The translations under genes and the position numbers were made by a program. A DNA stretch of 64,000 nt from Anagrus nilaparvatae. Its lineage: Eukaryota > Arthropoda > Insecta > Hymenoptera > Mymaridae. Under the pieces are notes generated by a model. The model was not told the origin of the DNA, did not search any database, and saw only the letters and a list, made by a program, of their open reading frames with translations. The stretch lies in NCBI GenBank assembly GCA_022575985.1, contig JAKSXM010000279.1:248001-312000 (forward strand), read 5' to 3'. Positions within the stretch are counted from its first letter, which is position 1, and each line of letters begins with the position of its first letter. This document shows positions 45,085 to 57,000 of the stretch, piece by piece.

Positions 45085-48000
45085 CTAAAAATTAAAACAT
45101 ACATGTTTATTTGTCATTTAAAAAAAAAAAAATATGTTTATAATTTTAATGAAAAAGGCAAATAGAAATCAATGATATAAGTTCTGCAGAAGATTAAAAT
45201 ATTTTTAAAATGTAAAATTTTCAGTTTTCAAGTCCGAACATAAAAATTAAAGTATGGTGAAGTAAGTATGGTAGTGCTTTTTTTTATATTTTATTTGCCT
45301 TGGTTTCTATCCTAAAACAAAAGCAATAAATGGTTTTAGAGTTAAATTTAACTGAATATCATATTAATAAGCTTATATCTATGATTTATAGGGACTTTTT
45401 AAAAATTGGTTTTAGAAATTGAGAAATACCGAAAATATTTGATCGGGAAAACTCAGATCTAGGATGCTGAAATATGGTAGAAGTTCATATTATTTAAATG
45501 TGACTACCTTCTTTAACATTATATGCTAAGTTTTTAAAATTAACCTGAAAACCAGGAGCCATTTTACGAATTTCTACACTGTAAAAATTTTTGTCCAGGT
45601 ATTTACTAATAGGATAGTAAATTTATTATGCTTTTGATAAAAAGGGAAATTCAAGCAACGAAAAACACAGCAACTGTTAACCATAATTTAATTTAGATTA
45701 ATAAAGACTACTGTGGAATAAAGTTTGGTTTCCGGCCCCAGCATATTTGAATTTGAATTTTATTTTTAAAAATTTTGCACATAATATTTAATCTCGATTT
45801 AATCGGTTAAGGTCTCACGTACGTCCCAGGTAAAATGCAAAAAAAAAGCTAAAACTTGGAGAAAGTAAAGTAAATATAATTTAATTTTACACGTATTTTT
45901 TTTTTATAATTGACCGAACAGTTTTTGAGAAAATAAATAAATTTAAAAAAAATTAACACAGGCTCTTATGGGGAATTTTAAAAAATGAAAAAAAAAGCAT
46001 TTAAAATACAAAACTTAGATATATTTTTTATGAGTTGATAAATAATGTCCTAATAAATAAAAAGAGACCTTAAAATTTACAATCGACCGTCATTTTTTAT
46101 GGTTTTACTTAAAAAAATGTACAAAAAAATAACGTTTATTCATGTAGCTGAAGTTTCGACCGTTCGATGAACGAAATTTTTTTTTTTAGCTCAAATCAGC
46201 TAAAAAGTATATCTAATAAATAAATATAGAAAAAAACTCAAAAAATTAAATAAACAGCCGATAGAAACAGATAAAAACCAATAAATCAACCAAAATATAC
46301 AATAAAAAATCATTCTCGCATTTCAAAGGATTTTGAGATCATTAGATGAGATCTTCACCAACTATTAATTTCTTAGGTTGATTAAAAAATGTTTTTCAAT
46401 TCTCAGAAAAATTTTGGACTGATACCTGGGTGGAAAACTATCTGAAATAGGGCTGCAATACAAATTACGTAAATATCGTATTTTAGTGTCCAAGCATTTT
46501 CAGGACCTTAGCAGGGCATTACCCCGAATTTCTTTTTACAATATTAATCTAATTATGTGCCAAGACTCCCAAAAAATTTTTGAACCAATTTTAAGGGGGT
46601 TAAGTTGGTCAAATTGAGTCGATTCAAGATTGGTTATTTTTGGAAAAACAGCATTTTTAGAATTTTATGGGATCTGGCCCCATCTTTTGTTTTCTTGTGT
46701 TGATTAAAATATGTTTCTCAATACTCAAGAAAATTTTGGATTAATTCCTAGGTGGTAAACTACCTCAAATGCGGCTGCGAATCGAATTACATAAATATCG
46801 TATTTTTGTGTCCAAGCATTTTCAGAACCTTGGCAGGACATTACCCCAAATTTCTTTTTACGACATTAATCTAATTCTGTGCCATGACTCCCAAAAAATT
46901 TTTTAGCCCATTTTAAGGGGGTTAAGTTGGTCAAATTAAGTCGATTAAAGATTGGTCATTTTTGAAAAAACAGCCTTTTAGAATTTTATGGGATCTGGCC
47001 CCATCTTTTGTTTTCTTGTGTTGATAAAAATATGTTTCTCAATACTCAAGAAAATTTTGGACATATTCCTAGGTGGTAAACTACCTCAAATGCAGCTGCG
47101 AATCGAATTACATAAATATCGTATTTTAGTGTCCAAGCATTTTCAGAACCTTGGCAGAGCATTACCCCGAATTTCTTTTTACAATATTAATCTAATTATG
47201 TGCCAAGACTCCCAAAAAATTTTTGAGCCCATTTTAAGGGGGTTAAGTTGGTCAAATTAAGTCGATTAAAGATTGGTCGTTTTTGAAAAAACAGCCTTTC
47301 TGAATTTTATGGGATCTGGCCCCATCTTTTGTTTTCTTGTGTTGATAAAAATATGTTTCTCAATACTCAAGAAAATTTTGGACATATTCCTAGGTGGTAA
47401 ACTACCTCAAATGCAGCTGCGAATCGAATTACATAAATATCGTATTTTAGTGTCCAATCATTTTCAGAACCTTGGCAGGGTATTACCCCGAATTTCTTTT
47501 TACAATATTAATCTAATTATGTGCCAAGACTCTCGAAAAATTTTTGAGCCCATTTTAAGGGGGTTAAGTTGGCCAAATTAAGTCGATTCAAGATTGGTTA
47601 TTTTTGGAAAAACAGCATTTTTAGAATTTTATGGGATCTGACCCCATCTATTGTTTTCTTGTGTTGATTAAAATATGTTTCTCAATACTCAAGAAAATTT
47701 TGGACATATTCCTGGGTGGTAAACTACCTCAAATGCGGCTGCGTATCGAATTACATAAATATCGTATTTTTGTGTCCAAGCATTTTCAGAACCTTGGCAA
47801 GACATTACCCCAAATTTCTTTTTACGATATTAATCTAATTCTGTGCCAAAACTCCCAAAAAATTTTTGAGCCCATTTTAAGTGGGTTAAGTTGGCCAAAT
47901 TAAGTTGATTAAATATTGGTCATTTTTGGAAAAACAGCTTTCTTAGAATTTCATGGGATCTGGCCCCATCTATTGTTTTCTTGTGTTGATTACTCTCATT

Positions 48001-51000
48001 ACTCAGATAAATTGGGACAGATTCGTGGGCGGTAACTATCTTAAATGCACCGGCGATTCAAATTACATAAATATCGTTTTCCAGTTGCCAAGCATTTTAA
48101 GAACCTTGGCTGGGCAATACCCCAAATTTTTTTGTAATTTGATTCGCAGCCCCATTTGAGGTAGTTTACCACCTAGGAATATGTCCAAAATTTTTTGAGT
48201 ATTGAGAAACATTTTTGAATCAACAGTAGAAAACAATAGTTGCGGTCAGAACCCAGAAAATTCTGAAAAAGCTGTTTTTCTAAAAATGACCAATCTTTAA
48301 TCGCCATAATTGACCAACTTAACCCCCTTAAAATTGCTCAAAAATTTTTTGGGAGTCTTGGCACATAATTAGATTAATATTGTAAAAAGAAATTCGGGAT
48401 AATGCCCTGCTAAGGTTCTGAAAATGCTTGGACACTAAAATACGATATTTATGTAATTCGATTCGCAGCCGCATTTGAGGTAGTTTACCACCTAGGAATA
48501 TGTCCAAAATTTTCTTGAGTATTGAGAATCATATTTTAATCAACACAAGAAAACAATAGATGGGGTCAGATCCCATAAAATTCTAAAAATGCTGTTTTTC
48601 CAAAAATGACCAATCTTTAATCGACTTAATTTGACCAACTTAACCCCCTTAAAATGGGCTAAAAAATTTTTTGGGAGGCTTGGAACATAATTAGATTAAT
48701 TTCGTAAAAAGAAATTCGGGGTAATGCACTGCCAAGGTTCTGACAATGCTTGGACACTAAAATACGATATTTATGTAATTCGATTCGCAGCCGCATTTGA
48801 GGTAGTTTACCACCTAGGAATATGTCCAAAATTTTCTTGAGTATTGAGAAACATATTTTAATCAACACAAGAAAAAATAGATGGGGTCAGATTCCATAAA
48901 ATTCTAAAAATGCTGTTTTTCCAAAAATAACCAATCTTGAATCGACTTAATTTGACCAACTTAACCCCCTTAAAATTGGCTCAAAAATTTTTTGGGAGTC
49001 TTGGCACATAATTAGATTAATATTGTAAAAAGAAATTCGGGGTAATGCCCTGCTAAGGTTCTGAAAATGCTTGGAGACTAAAATTCGATATTTATGTAAT
49101 TCGATTCGCAGCCGCATTTGAGGTAGTTTACCACCTAGGAATATGTCCAAAATTTTCTTGAGTATTGAGAAACATATTTTAATCAACACAAGAAAACAAT
49201 AGATGGGGTCAGATCCCATAAAATTTTAAAAATGCTGTTTTTCCAAAAATAACCAATCTTGAATCGACTTAATTTGACCAACTTAACCCCCTTGAAATTG
49301 GCTCAAAAATTTTTTGGGAGTCTTGGCACATAATTAGATTAATATTGTAAAAAGAAATTCGGGGTAATGCCCTGCTAAGGTTCTGAAAATGCTTGGACAC
49401 TAAAATACGATATTTATGTAATTCGATTCGCAGCCGCATTTGAGGTAGTTTACCACCTAGGAATATGTCCAAAATTTTCTTGAGTATTGAGAATCATATT
49501 TTAATCAACACAAGAAAACAATAGATGGGGTCAGATCCCATAAAATTCTAAAAATGCTGTTTTTCCAAAAATGACCAATCTTTAATCGACTTAATTTGAC
49601 CAACTTAACCCCCTTAAAATGGGCTAAAAAATTTTTTGGGAGGCTTGGAACATAATTAGATTAATTTCGTAAAAAGAAATTCGGGGTAATGCACTGCCAA
49701 GGTTCTGACAATGCTTGGACACTAAAATACGATATTTATGTAATTCGATTCGCAGCCGCATTTGAGGTAGTTTACCACCTAGGAATATGTCCAAAATTTT
49801 CTTGAGTATTGAGAAACATATTTTAATCAACACAAGAAAAAATAGATGGGGTCAGATTCCATAAAATTTTAAAAATGCTGTTTTTCCAAAAATAACCAAT
49901 CTTTAATCGACTTAATTTGACCAACTTAACCCCCTTAAAATGGGCTCAAAAATTTTTTGGGAGTCTTGGCACATATTTAGATTAATTTCTTAAAAAGAAA
50001 TTCGGGGTAATGCACTGCCAAGGTTCTTAAAATGCTTGGAAACTATAATACGATATTTATGTAATTTATGTAATATTAAAATAACCAACCTTGAATCGAC
50101 TTAATTTGACCAACTTAACCCCCTTAAAATTGGCTCAAAAATTTTTTGGGAGTCTTGGCACATAATTAGATTAATATTGTAAAAAGAAATTCGGGGTAAT
50201 GCCCTGCTAAGGTTCTGAAAATGCTTGGACACTAAAATTCGATATTTATGTAATTCGATTTGCAGCCGCATTTGAGGTAGTTTACCACCTAGGAATATGT
50301 CCAAAATTTTCTTGAGTATTGAGAAACATATTTTAATCAACACAAGAAAACAATCGATGGGGTCAGATCCCATAAAATTCTAAAAATGCTGTTTTTCCAA
50401 AAATAACCAATCTTGAATCGACTTAATTTGACCAACTTAACCCCCTTAAATGGGCTTAAAAATTTTTTGGGAGTCTTGGCACATATTTAGATTAATTTCG
50501 TAAAAAGAAATTCGGGGTAATGCACTGCCAAGGTTCTTAAAATGCTTGGAAACTAAAATACGATATTTATGTAATTCGATTCGCAGCCGCATTTGAGGTA
50601 GTTTACCACCTAGGAATATGTCCAAAATTTTCTTGAGTATTGAGAAACATATTTTAATCAACACAAGAAAACAATAGATGGGGTCAGATCCCATAAAATT
50701 TTAAAAATGCTGTTTTTCCAAAAATAACCAATCTTGAATCGACTTAATTTGACCAACTTAACCCCCTTAAAATGGGCTCAAAAATTTTTTGGGAGTCTTG
50801 GCACATATTTAGATTAATTTCGTAAAAAGAAATTCGGGGTAATGCACTGCCAAGGTTCTTAAAATGCTTGGAAACTAAAATACGATATTTATGTAATTCG
50901 ATTCGCAGCCGCATTTGAGGTAGTTTACCACCTAGGAATATGTCCAAAATTTTCTTGAGTATTGAGAAACATATTTTAATCAAAACAAGAAAACAATAGA

Positions 51001-54000
51001 TGGTGTCAGATCCCATAAAATTCTAAAAATGCTGTTTTTCCAAAAATAACCAATCTTGAATCGACTTAATTTGACCAACTTAACCCCCTTAAAATGGGCT
51101 CAAAAATTTTTTGGGAGTCTTAACACATATTTAGATTAATTTCGTAAAAAGAAATTCAGGGTAATGCACTGCCAAGGTTCTTAAAATGCTTGGAAACTAA
51201 AATACGATATTTATGTCATTCGATTCGCAGCCCCATTTGAGGTAGTTTACCACCTAGGAATATGTCCAAAATTTTCTTGAGTATTGAGAAACATATTTTA
51301 ATCAACACAAGAAAACAATAGATGGGGTCAGATCCCATAAAATTTTAAAAATGCTGTTTTTCCAAAAATAACCAATCTTGAATCGACTTACTTTGACCAA
51401 CTTAACCCCCTTAAAATGGGCTCAAAAATTTTTTGGGAGTCTTGGCACATATTTAGATTAATTTCGTAAAAAGAAATTCGGGGTAATGCACTGCCAAGGT
51501 TCTTAAAATGCTTGGAAACTAAAATACGATATTTATGTAATTCGATTCGCAGCCCCATTTGAGGTAGTTTACCACCTAGGAATATGTCCAAAATTTTCTT
51601 GAGTATTGAGAAACATATTTTAATCAACACAAGAAAACAATAGATGGGGTCAGATCCCATAAAATTTTAAAAATGCTGTTTTTCCAAAAATTACCAATCT
51701 TGAATCGACTTAATTTGACCAACTTAACCCCCTTAAAATTGGCTCAAAAATTTTTTGGGAGTCTTGGCACATAATTAGATTAATATTGTAAAAAGAAATT
51801 CGGGGTAATGCCCTGCTAAGGTTCTGAAAATGCTTGGACACTAAAATACGATATTTATGTAATTTGATTCGCAGCCGCATTTGAGGTAGTTTACCACCTA
51901 GGAATATGTCCAAAATTTTCTTGAGTATTGAGAAACATATTTTAATCAACAGAAGAAAACAATAGATGGGGTCAGATCCCATAAAATTTTAAAAATGCTG
52001 TTTTTCCAAAAATAACCAATCTTGAATCGACTTAATTTGACCAACTTAACCCCCTTAAAATGGGCTCAAAAATTTTTTGGGAGTCTTGGCACATATTTAG
52101 ATTAATTTCGTAAAAAGAAATTCGGGGTAATGCACTGCCAAGGTTCTTAAAATGCTTGGAAACTAAAATACGATATTTATGTAATTCGATTCGCAGCCCC
52201 ATTTGAGGTAGTTTACCACCTAGGAATATGTCCAAAATTTTCTTGATTATTGAGAAACATATTTTAATCAACACAAGAAAACAATAGATGGGGTCAGTTC
52301 CCATAAAATTTTAAAAATGCTGTTTTTCCAAAAATAACCAATCTTGAATCGACTTAATTTGACCAACTTAACCCCCTTAAAATTGGCTCAAAAATTTTTT
52401 GGGAGTCTTGGCACATAATTAGATTAATATTGTAAAAAGAAATTCGGGGTAATGCCCTGCTAAGGTTCTGAAAATGCTTGGACACTAAAATACGATATTT
52501 ATGTAATTCGATTCGCAGCCGCATTTGAGGTAGTTTACCACCTAGGAATATGTCCAAAATTTTCTTGAGTATTGAGAAACATATTTTAATCAACACAAGA
52601 AAACAATAGATGGGGTCAGATCCCATAAAATTTTAAAAATGCTGTTTTTCCAAAAATAACCAATCTTGAATCGACTTAATTTGACCAACTTAACCCCCTT
52701 AAAATGGGCTCAAAAATTTTTTGGGAGTCTTGGCACATATTTAGATTAATTTCGTAAAAAGAAATTCGGGGTAATGCACTGCCAAGGTTCTTAAAATGCT
52801 TGGAAACTAAAATACGATATTTATGTAATTCGATTCGCAGCCCCATTTGAGGTAGTTTACCACCTAGGAATATGTCCAAAATTTTCTTGAGTATTGAGAA
52901 ACATATTTTAATCAACACAAGAAAACAATAGATGGGGTCAGATCCCATAAAATTCTAAAAATGCTGTTTTTCCAAAAATGACCAATCTTGAATCGACTTA
53001 ATTTGACCAACTTAACCCCCTTAAAATGGGCTCAAAAATTTTTTGGGAGTCTTGGCACATAATTAGATTAATATTGTAAAAAGAAATTCGGGGTAATGCC
53101 CTGCCAAGGTTCTGAAAATGCTTGGACACTAAAATACGATATTTATGTAATTCGATTCGCAGCCGCATTTGAGGTAGTTTACCTCCTAGGAATATGTCCA
53201 AAATTTTCTTGAGTATTGAGAAACATATTTTAATCAACACAAGAAAACAATAGATGGGGTCAGATCCCATAAAATTCTAAAAATGCTGTTTTTCCAAAAA
53301 TGACCAATCTTGAATCGACTTAATTTGACCAACTTAACCCCCTTAAAATGGGCTCAAAAATTTTTTGGGAGTCTTGGCACATAATTAGATTAATATTGTA
53401 AAAAGAAATTCGGGGTAATGCCCTGCTAAGGTTCTGAAAATGCTTGGACACTAAAATACGATATTTATGTAATTCGATTCGCAGCCGCATTTGAGGTAGT
53501 TTACCACCTAGGAATATGTCCAAAATTTTCTTGAGTATTGAGAAACATATTTTAATCAACACAAGAAAACAATAGATGGTGTCAGATCCCATAAAATTCT
53601 AAAAATGCTGTTTTTCCAAAAATAACCAATCTTGAATCGACTTAATTTGACCAACTTAACCCCCTTAAAATTGGCTCAAAAATTTTTTGGGAGTCTTGGC
53701 ACATAATTAGATTAATATTGTAAAAAGAAATTCGGGGTAATGCCCTGCTAAGGTTCTGAAAATGCTTGGACACTAAAATTCGATATTTATGTAATTCGAT
53801 TCGCAGCCGCATTTGAGGTAGTTTACCACCTAGGAATATGTCCAAAATTTTCTTGAGTATTGAGAAACATATTTTAATCAACACAAGAAAACAATAGATG
53901 GGGTCTGATCCCATAAAATTCTAAAAATGCTGTTTTTCCAAAAATAACCAATCTTGAATCGACTTAATTTGACCAACTTTTGAGGTAGTTTACCACCTAT

Positions 54001-57000
54001 GAATATGTCCAAAATTTTCTTGAGTATTGAGAAACATATTTTAATCAACACAAGAAAACAATAGATGGGGTCAGATCCCATAAAATTTTAAAAATGCTGT
54101 ATTTCCAAAAATAACCAATCTTGAATCGACTTAATTTGACCAACTTAGCCCCCTTAAAATGGGCTCAAAAATTTTTTGGGAGTCTTGGCACATATTTAGA
54201 TTAATTTCGTAAAAAGAAATTCGGGGTAATGCACTGCCAAGGTTCTTAAAATGCTTGGATACTAAAATACGATATTTATGTAATTCGATTCGCAGCCGCA
54301 TTTGAGGTAGTTTACCACCTAGGAATATGTCCAAAATTTTCTTGAGTATTGAGAAACATATTTTAATCAACACAAGAAAACAATAGATGGGGTCAGATCC
54401 TATAAAATTTTAAAAATGCTGTTTTTCCAAAAATAACCAATCTTGAATCGACTTAATTTGACCAACTTAGCCCCCTTAAAATGGGCTCAAAAATTTTTTG
54501 GGAGTCTTGGCACATATTTAGATTAATTTCGTAAAAAGAAATTCGGGGTAATGCACTGCCAAGGTTCTTAAAATGCTTGGAAACTAAAATACGATATTTA
54601 TGTAATTCGATTCGCAGCCGCATTTGATGTAGTTTACCACCTAGGAATATGTCCAAAATTTTCTTGAGTATTGAGAAACATATTTTAATCAACACAAGAA
54701 AACAATAAATGGGGCCATATCCCATGAGATTCTAAAAAAGCTGTTTTTCCAAAAATGACCAATCTTTAATCGACTTAATTTGACCAACTTAACCCCCTTA
54801 AAATGGGCTCAAAAATTTTTTGAGAGTCTTGGCACAGAATTAGATTAATATCGTAAAAAGAAATTCGGGGTAATGCCCTGCCAAGGTTCTGAAAATGCTT
54901 GGTAACTAAAATACGATATTTACGTAATTTGTATCGCAGCCTTATTTCAGATGGTTTTCCACCCAGGTATCAGTCCAAAATTTTTCTGAGTATTGAAAAA
55001 CATTTTTTAATCAACCTAAGAAATTAATATTTGGTGAAGATCTCATCTAATGATCTCAAAATCCTTTGAAATGCGAGAATGATTTTTTATTGTATATTTT
55101 GGTTGACTTATTGGTTTTTATCTGTTTCTATCGGCTGTTTATTTAATTTTTTGAGTTTTTTACTATATTTATTTATTATATATACTTTTTAGCTGATTTG
55201 AGCTAAAAAAAAAAATTTCGTTCATCGAACGGTCGAAACTTCAGCTACATTTATTCTGCTATTAAGGTAGAGTCATTTAGTATATTTTTTTATTTTTTTA
55301 TTTTCTTTATAAATAATTAAATAATATTATTTAAATAATAAATAATTTATTTAATGCCAAAAATAAGTCAATAAAATTTATTTTTAAGCTTTGAATAGTA
55401 ACAATTAAGTATTATTGAAAAAACTTTTTTATTTATTTGGAGTTGCAATCCGTACTTTTATACATGTGTAAGACAAAGATGCCGATAGGTAAAAATCCTG
55501 ACGTATGTAAGACCTTAAGCTAGAATATTTTAACAATTTTTTGATTATTATTTATTAATAACTTTTCAAAATATTTTTTTTTTCTTTGATTATTTTAAAA
55601 TGAAATATGTTTTAACTATTCTCACGATTTAGATCACTTTAATGGTCATTTGAGGAAAAATTCTTAAATTGCAAAATATTGTAATTGTACGTTTCATTTT
55701 GGAATATTGATATCGAATAAAGAATTTAATAACGTAAACTTTTATAGGATAATTTTCAAGTGCGGATCCAAAGGGGGGAAATCAATTTTAAAAAAATCGA
55801 TTATTTTTCAAGACTTGGAGAACCCACCCTTAAAAATAAAAAGTAAAATACATATTAGTGTCAATATAAGAATAAAAAATTTTAATATTTTACATTGAAA
55901 AGCTTTTTTCCATGCAAATTTTTGATAACATGGTTATTATATTGATCAACCATGCATTTAGTTCGTTTTTTGAATTCATCTTCAGTTTTTTTATTCCACC
56001 AGCCATTACGACTATGTTCTGAATATTTATTATAATATTTTCCCAAATCGTCAAAACCCTCTGTTATTTCATGACCAGCAGTGCTTCCAAGTGTTGCAAA
56101 ATTTACGTATTGTGGATTTTCATGATCAAATAAGAAGCTTTGCAATTTTGAAACTGGTATTTCTATTTAAAAAATTCTTTTATTTTAAGTTTCCATTATT
56201 AATTTTTAGAATAAAATATTCAGAAAATACCTAAGCTGTTATCGTATGGTTTATAACATGCATTGCACTCTATAGCAACTATACCGTGCTTCCAATCTTG
56301 AATATCAGTCCTGCTTCTAAATTTACGAAATTTTTTATCTGCATGAAATCTTTGAACTGCTAATTTAGTTTTCACAAAGCTGCTTCTGTCAAATTTCAAA
56401 TTTTTATAATATTTTTTTAGTTTTTTATCAGCCATAAGTTTTTCTGGAGCTCCTACGTAAAATCTCATATAATCTAATTTTCCTAATGCAATTTCTTTTT
56501 CTTTTTGGTCCATCCAGTTATTCTGCAACAATAAAAATAAAATCAATTATATATACGGTATTTGAGTACTGGACGTGGTATTTTCAACGTCATATTCATA
56601 GGTTGGTATCAATCATGCATCTCCGTTAGGGTTGTTCACAAAAAAAAAGTGCTCCAAAAATGTTCTTCCTGAAGTATGTTGAAGTTTAGGTGACAAAATG
56701 ATCCCATACCAATTTTCAGCTCATTTGAGAACGATTTAGGGGTCGCACAAACCCAGGGTAGCTCTCAAGTGGTTAGCTAATACCGACAATTAATGTGAAC
56801 GACAAAAATTTTTTTCACAATACGTTTTCTATACTTCCTAATATGTTTTCGGTGTCGTTAAATTCGAAAATGAGGTCCTCAGAGTCAGAAAATACCTTGA
56901 ACACCCTTAAACACCGAAAACACCCCTTTTTTTACCAAAAGTTTTTGGATTTTATAGCGAAAATCGTATATATTCGAAACATCTGAATCGTAAATTACAA

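Larger units (their letters stand above)
46142..55250. mobile_element. 9.1-kb satellite-filled foldback element
   Basis: The left end ATGTAGCTGAAGTTTCGACC (46142) is mirrored at 55250. The flanks are TTATTC at 46136-46141 and TTATTC at 55251-55256, a 6-bp target duplication. Unique terminal inverted repeats run about 300 bp (to about 46440 and from about 54950) with only scattered mismatches, including GAACGAAATT, AACAGCCGATAGAAACAGAT and GATCATTAGATGAGATCTTC. Everything between is a 322-bp satellite in two opposed arrays. No transposase. A 6-bp duplication is unusual; Polinton- and Dada-type elements make 6-bp duplications, but nothing else ties it to them. The architecture recalls Drosophila FB elements. 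Confidence 0.8.
45811..55514. mobile_element. TTAA-flanked element hosting the satellite foldback
   Basis: TTAA|GGTCTCACGTACGTC at 45807 and GACGTATGTAAGACC|TTAA ending at 55518 are inverted and both bounded by TTAA. Removing the nested 9.1-kb element (plus one 6-bp duplication) leaves about 590 bp. TTAA target sites are used by piggyBac- and Kolobok-type transposons. The intron shard at 36.53-36.83 kb lacks it, consistent with a later insertion. No transposase is present. Confidence 0.6.

Noticed and set aside
46988..54725. Some twenty separate 90-residue genes
   Set aside because: They are one frame repeated in each 322-bp satellite unit; no promoter or splice evidence. Reported as a finding, not as genes.
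48141..54950. CRISPR-like array
   Set aside because: Whole 322-bp units repeat without alternating short repeats and unique spacers, and the context is an intron of a eukaryotic gene.
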